Assembly: GCF_042646605.1 (NCBI RefSeq)
Contig: NZ_JBHRUG010000002.1
Location: forward strand, 62,001-126,000
Direction: 5' to 3'
Length of the DNA: 64,000 nucleotides
Source: Litchfieldella rifensis
GTDB lineage: Bacteria; Pseudomonadota; Gammaproteobacteria; Pseudomonadales; Halomonadaceae
This document shows, piece after piece, positions 58,246-64,000 of this stretch. A model generated the notes under the pieces. That model made no database searches and was not told where the DNA came from. It saw nothing but the letters and a program-made list of their open reading frames with translations. A program made the translations under genes and the position numbers. Numbering within the stretch: position 1 is the first letter of the stretch; every line of letters begins with the position of its first letter.

Positions 58246-59241
58246 ATGTCATTCACCTCTACGTTCACTCGACTGACCCTTGGTGTCAGCCTGGCACTCG
58301 GCACGCTCGGCTCGGCACAGGCCGCCAACGATGACGTCAAGATGGGCTTTATCGTCAAGAAGCCCGAGCAAGCCTGGTTCATCAACGAACAACGTGCCGC
58401 GACCGAGCTCGGCGAGGAAATGGGCTTCGAAGTGGTAAGACTGGCGGGCGAGGACGGCCAGCAGGTCCTCAGCGCCATCGATAACCTGAATTCCCAGGGG
58501 GCCAAGGGCTTCGTCATCTGTCCCCCCGATGTCCGCCTGGGGCCGGCGATCATGAACCGTGCCAATCAGTACGGAATGAAGGTGGTCACCGTGGACGATC
58601 GTTTCGTGGGCAGCGATGGCGAGCCTATCGAAGACGTGCCTCACCTCGGGATGTCCGGCTACAAGATCGGTCAGCAGGTCGGCGAGGCCATCGCTGCCGA
58701 GATGGAGGCGCGAGGCTGGGATCCACAGGAGGTCGCCGCGCTGCGGATCACCAACTACGAACTGCCCACCGCCAAGGAGCGCACCGACGGTGCCACCGAC
58801 GCGCTGCTGGAGTGGGGGTTCCCCGAAGACAATATCCTCGATGCGCCACAGCAGAACACCGACACCAGCAGTGCCTTCTCGGCCGCCTCGCCGGTGATCT
58901 CCAAGAACGGGGACTTCGAACACTGGGTCATCTACGCGCTCAACGAGGAGAGCGTGCTCGGCGGCGTGCGGGCCAGCGAGCAGTACGGTCTCAAGGCCGA
59001 GGATGTGATCGGCGTGGGGATCAACGGCTCGGGTGCCGCCTTCGCCGAGTTCTCGCGGGAAAACCCGACCGGCTTCCATGGCACCGTGGCGGTGAGCTCC
59101 ACCATGCATGGTCGCCAGACGGCGGAAGACCTCTACACCTGGATCACCGAGGGCGAGAAGCCGCCCGCCAATACCGAAACCAGCGGCACCCTGATGACCC
59201 GTGACAACTGGGAAGCGGTGCGTGAAGAGCTCGGTCTGTGA
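58246..59241 (+). CDS. araF: L-arabinose ABC transporter substrate-binding protein
   Basis: 331-residue periplasmic sugar-binding protein. The signal peptide ends GSAQA and the mature protein starts near ANDDVKMGF. The sequence follows E. coli AraF closely along its length: KLGFLVK-like KMGFIVKKPEQAWF, GAKGFVICPPDVRLGPAIM, MKVVTVDDRF, VLGGVRASEQYG and VIGVGINGSGAAFAEF. It should bind L-arabinose and probably D-galactose or D-fucose. A strong stem-loop follows the gene, which is typical for binding-protein genes that need more product than their permease. Confidence 0.9.
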   Translation: MSFTSTFTRLTLGVSLALGTLGSAQAANDDVKMGFIVKKPEQAWFINEQRAATELGEEMGFEVVRLAGEDGQQVLSAIDNLNSQGAKGFVICPPDVRLGPAIMNRANQYGMKVVTVDDRFVGSDGEPIEDVPHLGMSGYKIGQQVGEAIAAEMEARGWDPQEVAALRITNYELPTAKERTDGATDALLEWGFPEDNILDAPQQNTDTSSAFSAASPVISKNGDFEHWVIYALNEESVLGGVRASEQYGLKAEDVIGVGINGSGAAFAEFSRENPTGFHGTVAVSSTMHGRQTAEDLYTWITEGEKPPANTETSGTLMTRDNWEAVREELGL

Positions 59242-59249
59242 GCCAATGT

Positions 59250-59273
59250 GCCCGGGCCGCGACAGGCCCGGGC
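59250..59273 (+). terminator. stem-loop between araF and araG
   Basis: Nine-base perfect arms GCCCGGGCC / GGCCCGGGC with a six-base loop. No T-run follows, so it likely stabilises the araF mRNA end or partly stops transcription, giving excess binding protein over ATPase. Confidence 0.6.
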
Positions 59274-59300
59274 TCTGCTCGTCTGCAGGAGTCCATGATC

Positions 59301-60794
59301 ATGTCTCAACCCTACCTCCGCTTCGATGGCATCAGCGTCGAATTTCCCGGCGTGCGTGCCCTCGACGGTGTCAGCTTCGGCGTCCACGCCGGGCAGGTGC
59401 ACGCGCTGATGGGCGAGAATGGCGCCGGTAAGTCGACCCTGCTGAAGGTGCTCAGCGGCGTCAACCGCGTGACCGAAGGCGCCCTATGGATCGATGGCGA
59501 GCGCCATGTGTTTTCCAATGCCCGGGAGGCTCTGGGCCAGGGCATCGCCATCATCTACCAGGAACTGACGCTGTCGCCGAACCTGTCGGTGGCCGAGAAC
59601 CTGCTGCTCGGGCAACTCCCGGAAAAGCGGGGGTTCATCGATCGCCGGCGGCTGCGTGAACAGGCCCTACGCATCCTCGAGGACCTCGGGGAGGAGGGCA
59701 TTCATCCCTCGACCAAGGTGCGTGAGTTGTCCATCGGCCAACAGCAGATGATCGAGATCGGCCGTGCCCTGTTGCGTGATGCCCGTGTGATCGCCTTCGA
59801 CGAGCCGACCAGCAGCCTGTCGGTACAGGAAACCCGCCAGCTCAAACGGATCGTCAAGCGCCTGCGCGACGAAGGGCGGGTGGTGCTCTACGTCACCCAT
59901 CGCATGGAGGAAGTCTTCGAGATGTGCGACGCGGTCACGGTGTTTCGTGACGGCCGCCACATCCGCACGCATGACAGCCTCGATGCCCTCGACCACGACA
60001 CCCTGGTCAGCGAGATGGTGGGCCGGGATATCGAAGACGTCTATGGCTACCGTCCGCGGGAGCCGGGCGAGGCGCTGGTCGATATCGAAGGAATCGTCGG
60101 ACGCGGTCTGAGTGCGCCGGTGAGCTTCAGGGTCAGGCGCGGCGAGGTGTTCGGCCTGTTCGGGCTGGTCGGTGCCGGGCGCAGTGAGCTTATGCGACTG
60201 GTCTGCGGCGTGGAAACGCCTAGCTCGGGAAAGGTGCGTTTCGGTGGTGAGGCGAGGCGCTTCAAGAGCCCGGCAGAGGCCATTCGTGCCGGCATCGCCA
60301 TGTGTCCGGAGGACCGCAAGTCGCAGGGGATCTTTCCCGTCGCCAGCGTGACCGACAACCTCAATGTCAGCTGTCGGCGTTTTTTCAAACGCTGGGGCAT
60401 CTTTCGCAACCCGCGTCGCGAACTCGCCAATACCCAGGACTATATCCGCCGCTTGAGCATCAAGACGCCGGGGCCGAAGACGCGCATCAACACCCTGTCC
60501 GGCGGTAACCAGCAAAAGGTGATCCTGGCCCGCTGGCTGTCCGAGGAGATCGAACTGTTCGTCATGGACGAGCCCACGCGGGGCATCGATGTCGGCGCCC
60601 GTCGCGATATCTACACCCTGCTCTACGACCTGGCCGACCAAGGCAAGAGCGTGGTGGTGATTTCCAGCGACCTGGCCGAGGTCAGCTCGATCTGCGATCG
60701 CATCGGCGTGATGCGCGATGGCGCGCTGGTCGACATCGTGCCGCGTGACGAGGCGACTCCCGAGCGACTGCTGGGGCTGGCTTTGCCCGCCTAA
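59301..60794 (+). CDS. araG: L-arabinose ABC transporter ATP-binding protein
   Basis: 497-residue double ATPase. Domain 1 has Walker A GENGAGKST, the signature LSIGQQQMIEIGRAL and Walker B VIAFDEPTSSLS. Domain 2 has a diverged Walker A (GLVGAGRSEL), the signature LSGGNQQKVILARWL and Walker B LFVMDEPTRGIDVG. This asymmetry is usual for the sugar AraG/MglA/RbsA group. GGAG lies 9 bases before the ATG at 59301; the ATG at 59295 is the alternative. Length matches AraG (504). Confidence 0.92.
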   Translation: MSQPYLRFDGISVEFPGVRALDGVSFGVHAGQVHALMGENGAGKSTLLKVLSGVNRVTEGALWIDGERHVFSNAREALGQGIAIIYQELTLSPNLSVAENLLLGQLPEKRGFIDRRRLREQALRILEDLGEEGIHPSTKVRELSIGQQQMIEIGRALLRDARVIAFDEPTSSLSVQETRQLKRIVKRLRDEGRVVLYVTHRMEEVFEMCDAVTVFRDGRHIRTHDSLDALDHDTLVSEMVGRDIEDVYGYRPREPGEALVDIEGIVGRGLSAPVSFRVRRGEVFGLFGLVGAGRSELMRLVCGVETPSSGKVRFGGEARRFKSPAEAIRAGIAMCPEDRKSQGIFPVASVTDNLNVSCRRFFKRWGIFRNPRRELANTQDYIRRLSIKTPGPKTRINTLSGGNQQKVILARWLSEEIELFVMDEPTRGIDVGARRDIYTLLYDLADQGKSVVVISSDLAEVSSICDRIGVMRDGALVDIVPRDEATPERLLGLALPA

Positions 60795-60976
60795 GGAAAC
60801 CCCGATTTATTACTGCGCTCGATAGTCTGGCCGCCGGTGGTGCTCGCAATCCTCATTGAGCACTCAGTCAACTCCGGTTGCTGCGCTCCGGCGGCGACCA
60901 GCCTCTCATCGCTCGTGACATAAATCAGCGCTTCCTTAATGGTTCCAAGACAACAAACCGTGAAAGAGACATCGTC
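60795..60976. promoter_or_regulatory. structured gap between araG and araH
   Basis: 182 bases with nested inverted repeats: GTGCTC (60840-60845) / GAGCAC (60858-60863) inside GCCGCCGG (60830-60837) / CCGGCGGC (60888-60895). The araH start at 60977 follows AAAGAGA. It may slow transcription or expose a late promoter; no gene is seen. Confidence 0.4.
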
Positions 60977-62005
60977 ATGACGACCAACAAACTTGCTCAG
61001 GGCGACGGCACATCCGCAGCCCTATCCTCACAAGGTCAGCCCCGAGGGCGTCAGGGGCTGGTCAAGCCCTTGCGTACCCTGCTGGATACCTCCGGGCTGA
61101 TCGCCATCTTCGTGGTGCTGTTCGTGGCACTGTCCGTGTTCATTCCCGACTTCCTGACCGGTCGCAACATGGTCGGGTTGCTGCTCTCGGTGACCCTGAT
61201 CGGCACCATCGCCACCACCATGATGATGGTCCTGGCGCTGGGTGAGGTGGACCTGTCGGTGGCCTCCATCGTGGCCTTCGCGGGCGTGGTGGCGGCGGTC
61301 GTGACCTCGACGTCCGGCAGTGTCGTCATCGGGGTGCTGGGTGGCGTGGTGGCCGGCGGGGCCGTGGGTGCCTTCAACGGCTTCGTGGTGGCCCGCTTCG
61401 GCATCAACTCACTGATCGCCACCCTGGCCGCCATGGAGTTCGTGCGTGGCCTGGCCTACATCACCTCCGGCGGCGATGCGGTGATGATCACCGTGCCGGG
61501 CTTCTTCGACCTGGGCAGCGCTTCCTTCCTGGGGCTGACGCTGCCGGTGTGGACCATGATCGTCTGCTTCGTGATCTTCGGCGTGTTGCTCAACATGACC
61601 GCCTTCGGTCGCAACGTGCTGGCCACCGGCGGCAATCCCGAGGCGGCGGCCCTGGCCGGGGTCAATGTGCGTCGGCTCAAGATCATCGTCTTCGGCCTGC
61701 AAGGGGTCGTCGCCGGCATCGCCGGTGTGCTGCTGACCTCGCGCATGGGGCTCGGCGACCCCAATACCTCGATGGGCCTCGAACTGGCCGTCATCTCGGC
61801 CTGTGTGCTGGGTGGCGTGGCCCTGTCCGGTGGCGTCGCCTCGATCACCGGCGTGCTGGTCGGGGTGCTGATCATGGGCTGTGTCCAGAACGCCATGGGG
61901 CTGCTCAATGTGCCGACCTTCTATCAGTACCTGGTGCGTGGCGCCATTCTGCTACTGGCGGTGATGTTCGACCGCTGGAAGCAGACCCGACGCCAGCGCG
62001 CCTGA
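60977..62005 (+). CDS. araH: L-arabinose ABC transporter permease
   Basis: 342-residue inner-membrane permease of the AraH/RbsC type with about ten hydrophobic helices. Family motif GEVDLSVASIVAFAGVVAA is present, as are FGRNVLATGGNPEAAALAGV (the loop that contacts the ATPase) and a C-terminal VRGAILLLAVMFDRWKQTRR. The ATG at 60977 is chosen over an upstream start at 60878, which would add a non-membrane polar leader. Confidence 0.92.
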   Translation: MTTNKLAQGDGTSAALSSQGQPRGRQGLVKPLRTLLDTSGLIAIFVVLFVALSVFIPDFLTGRNMVGLLLSVTLIGTIATTMMMVLALGEVDLSVASIVAFAGVVAAVVTSTSGSVVIGVLGGVVAGGAVGAFNGFVVARFGINSLIATLAAMEFVRGLAYITSGGDAVMITVPGFFDLGSASFLGLTLPVWTMIVCFVIFGVLLNMTAFGRNVLATGGNPEAAALAGVNVRRLKIIVFGLQGVVAGIAGVLLTSRMGLGDPNTSMGLELAVISACVLGGVALSGGVASITGVLVGVLIMGCVQNAMGLLNVPTFYQYLVRGAILLLAVMFDRWKQTRRQRA

Positions 62006-62032
62006 TTCGCTTTCTTGCAGGAGACTTCCCGT

Positions 62033-63778
62033 ATGACCGATCGCTCGCGTCCTTTGCGTTCCGCCCAGTGGTTCGGCAGTGCCGACAAGAACGGCTTCAT
62101 GTACCGCAGCTGGATGAAGAACCAGGGCATTCCCGATCATGAATTCCAAGGCAAGCCGATCATCGGCATCTGCAACACCTGGTCGGAACTGACGCCTTGC
62201 AACGCGCACTTCCGCAAGCTCGCCGAGCACGTCAAGAAAGGGGTGTTGGAGGCCGGTGGCTATCCCGTGGAGTTCCCGGTGTTCTCCAACGGCGAGTCCA
62301 ACCTGCGTCCGACGGCGATGTTCACCCGCAATCTGGCGAGCATGGACGTCGAGGAGGCGATTCGCGGTAACCCCATGGATGCGGTGGTGCTGCTGGTGGG
62401 CTGCGACAAGACCACCCCGGCGTTGCTGATGGGCGCGGCGAGCTGCGATCTGCCGACCATCGTGGTCACCGGTGGGCCGATGCTCAACGGCAAGCACCAG
62501 GGCAAGGACATCGGTTCGGGAACCGTGGTCTGGCAGCTTTCCGAGCAGGTCAAGGCCGGCAAGATCTCGATGCATGACTTCATGGCCGCCGAGGCCGGGA
62601 TGTCGCGCTCGGCGGGCACCTGCAACACCATGGGCACGGCCTCGACCATGGCCTGCATGGCCGAGTCGCTGGGTACCTCGCTGCCCCACAATGCGGCCAT
62701 TCCGGCGGTGGATTCGCGGCGCTACGTGCTGGCGCACCTGTCCGGCATGCGCATCGTCGAGATGGTCCACGAAGACCTCCGGCTTTCGAAGGTGCTGACC
62801 CACGAGGCCTTCGAGAACGCCATTCGCACCAACGCCGCCATCGGCGGTTCCACCAACGCCGTGGTGCATCTCAAGGCCATCGCCGGCCGCATCGGCGTCG
62901 ATCTCGAACTCGACGACTGGACGCGCATCGGTCGCGGCACGCCGACCATCGTCGATCTGCAGCCCTCGGGACGCTTCCTGATGGAGGAGTTCTATTATGC
63001 TGGCGGCCTGCCGGCAGTGCTGCGCCGGTTGGGCGAGGCCGATCGCCTGCCGCACAAGGACGCGTTGACCGTCAACGGCAAGACGCTGTGGGAGAACGTC
63101 CAGGAGGCGCCGCTCTACGACGACGAGGTGATCCGCCCACTGGACAACCCACTGCGCGAGGATGGTGGCATTTGCATCCTGCGCGGTAACCTGGCGCCGC
63201 GTGGCGCGGTGCTCAAGCCTTCGGCGGCCAGCGCCGAGTTGATGCAGCACCGCGGCCGGGCCGTGGTCTTCGACGACTTCGATCACTACAAGGCGCGTAT
63301 CAACGACCCTGACCTGGACGTCGATGCCGACAGTGTCCTGGTGATGCGCAATTGCGGCCCACGCGGCTATCACGGCATGGCCGAGGTCGGCAACATGGGG
63401 CTGCCCGCCAAACTGCTCGAGCAGGGGGTGACCGACATGGTGCGCATCTCGGATGCGCGTATGAGCGGCACCGCCTACGGCACTGTGGTCCTGCACGTGG
63501 CGCCCGAAGCCGCCGCCGGAGGGCCGCTGGCCGCGGTGCGCGACGGCGACTGGATCGAGCTCGATTGCGACGCCGGTCGGCTGCACCTGGATATCAGCGA
63601 CGCCGAACTCGCGGCACGCCTGGCGGAAAGCGACCCCACCGCAGCCTCGCAGCGCATCGCCAGCGACGGTGGCTATCGTCAGCTCTACATCGAGCACGTG
63701 CTGCAGGCCGACGAGGGCTGCGACTTCGACTTCCTGGTCGGCAAGCGCGGCGCCGAGGTGCCGCGGCATTCGCACTGA
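62033..63778 (+). CDS. L-arabonate dehydratase (IlvD/EDD family)
   Basis: 581-residue Fe-S dehydratase that converts L-arabonate to 2-keto-3-deoxy-L-arabonate. The three cysteine cluster ligands are in GICNTWSELTPCN, LLVGCDKTTPALLMGA and SAGTCNTMGTASTMACM. The residues AAIGGSTNAVVHLKAIAGR and MVRISDARMSGTAYGTVVLHVAPE are conserved in the sugar-acid branch. Length and N-terminus match the Rhizobium-type L-arabinonate dehydratase (about 579). GCAGGAG lies upstream of the ATG at 62033. It is followed at 11 bases by a lactonase gene. Confidence 0.9.
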   Translation: MTDRSRPLRSAQWFGSADKNGFMYRSWMKNQGIPDHEFQGKPIIGICNTWSELTPCNAHFRKLAEHVKKGVLEAGGYPVEFPVFSNGESNLRPTAMFTRNLASMDVEEAIRGNPMDAVVLLVGCDKTTPALLMGAASCDLPTIVVTGGPMLNGKHQGKDIGSGTVVWQLSEQVKAGKISMHDFMAAEAGMSRSAGTCNTMGTASTMACMAESLGTSLPHNAAIPAVDSRRYVLAHLSGMRIVEMVHEDLRLSKVLTHEAFENAIRTNAAIGGSTNAVVHLKAIAGRIGVDLELDDWTRIGRGTPTIVDLQPSGRFLMEEFYYAGGLPAVLRRLGEADRLPHKDALTVNGKTLWENVQEAPLYDDEVIRPLDNPLREDGGICILRGNLAPRGAVLKPSAASAELMQHRGRAVVFDDFDHYKARINDPDLDVDADSVLVMRNCGPRGYHGMAEVGNMGLPAKLLEQGVTDMVRISDARMSGTAYGTVVLHVAPEAAAGGPLAAVRDGDWIELDCDAGRLHLDISDAELAARLAESDPTAASQRIASDGGYRQLYIEHVLQADEGCDFDFLVGKRGAEVPRHSH

Positions 63779-63789
63779 GGTCGAGCACG

Positions 63790-64000
63790 ATGGTGGATGC
63801 ATCGCAGATCGAATGCCTGTGGCGCGGTCGGGCACTGCTCGGCGAGGGACCCTTGTGGTGTCCCTCGCTCGGCACCGCGGGGTGGCTGGTATTCGTCGAT
63901 ATCCTGGCGGCACGCCTGCATGCCTACGACCTGGCCAGCGGCGATACGCATGGCTGGGCGTTGGAGGAAGCCTGTTGCTGGCTGGCGGCACGGGAGGATG
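63790..64000 (+). CDS. SMP-30/gluconolactonase-family protein, partial (5' end only)
   Basis: First 70 residues of a beta-propeller lactonase: ECLWRGRALLGEGPLWCPS contains the family's conserved GEGP metal-binding motif (Glu ligand), followed by LVFVDILAARLHAYDL. It should hydrolyse L-arabino-gamma-lactone to L-arabonate, the step between the dehydrogenase at the left end of the window and the adjacent dehydratase. The gene runs past the right edge. Confidence 0.8.
   Translation, partial: MVDASQIECLWRGRALLGEGPLWCPSLGTAGWLVFVDILAARLHAYDLASGDTHGWALEEACCWLAARED

Noticed and set aside
61952..63991. Long open frame on the minus strand opposite the dehydratase gene
   Set aside because: Antisense shadow of a GC-rich gene: composition is His/Arg/Gly/Gln rich, there is no domain, and the plus-strand dehydratase is a clear full-length family member.
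1..64000. CRISPR arrays
   Set aside because: No regularly spaced short direct repeats with unique spacers were seen in any gap.

Overview
The window comes from a GC-rich gammaproteobacterium. Codon use, gene content and sequence style suggest a halomonad, but this is inferred from memory of the families and not from a marker gene. Three layers are visible: a split sugar-oxidation locus at both ends, a block of three giant paralogous genes (about 8.4-38.8 kb), and a complete-looking non-flagellar type III secretion system (T3SS, about 39.2-55.7 kb).

Left end (1-8.2 kb). On the minus strand are a partial alpha-ketoglutaric semialdehyde dehydrogenase, a GguC/AraD1-type protein of the fumarylacetoacetase fold and an orphan TRAP binding protein. 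A Gfo/Idh/MocA L-arabinose/D-galactose 1-dehydrogenase is read divergently across a twin palindromic operator. Then come an arylsulfotransferase-like membrane protein, an FMN azoreductase and a divergent LysR regulator. Right end (55.8-64 kb): a GbpR-like LysR regulator reading leftward, then a rightward series of periplasmic aldose epimerase, AraF-, AraG- and AraH-like ABC transporter genes, L-arabonate dehydratase and a partial SMP-30 lactonase. Together the two ends encode uptake and oxidation of L-arabinose (and probably D-galactose) through lactone, aldonate and 2-keto-3-deoxy acid to alpha-ketoglutarate. The central block sits between the two halves.

Centre, part 1. Three very large proteins (about 3796, 3524 and 2653 residues) share an N-terminal motif, HTH-like repeats, acidic Thr/Asp-rich repeats, coiled coils, a hydrophobic mid-section, a recurring 'LYRLDDL' module and a C-terminal LysM domain. 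None has a Sec signal. Each carries a different internal cargo: a kinase-like domain plus a duplicated unknown domain in the first, a four-fold repeat and an SH3b domain in the second, and a MidA/NDUFAF7-like methyltransferase in the third. The first two also share a large block ending in an amidohydrolase-like domain. Position and build suggest T3SS substrates; this is an inference.

Centre, part 2. The T3SS genes run sctD, sctX-like, sctY-like, sctV, secretin, CpaD-like lipoprotein, a TadD-like TPR lipoprotein (opposite strand), a stand-alone secretin N-domain, a small protein, then sctI-J-K-L-N-O-Q-R-S-T-U. The order nolW-(nolB)-J-K-L-N-O-Q-R-S-T-U and the split secretin match the rhizobial (Rhc) T3SS family. 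The secretin, CpaD-like and TadD-like proteins look like Tad-pilus outer-membrane parts. SctU lacks the NPTH autocleavage motif, and sctQ has an internal start that should give SctQ-C. I recognise no gatekeeper (SctW), ruler (SctP), translocon or classical chaperone gene, and the needle gene is uncertain.
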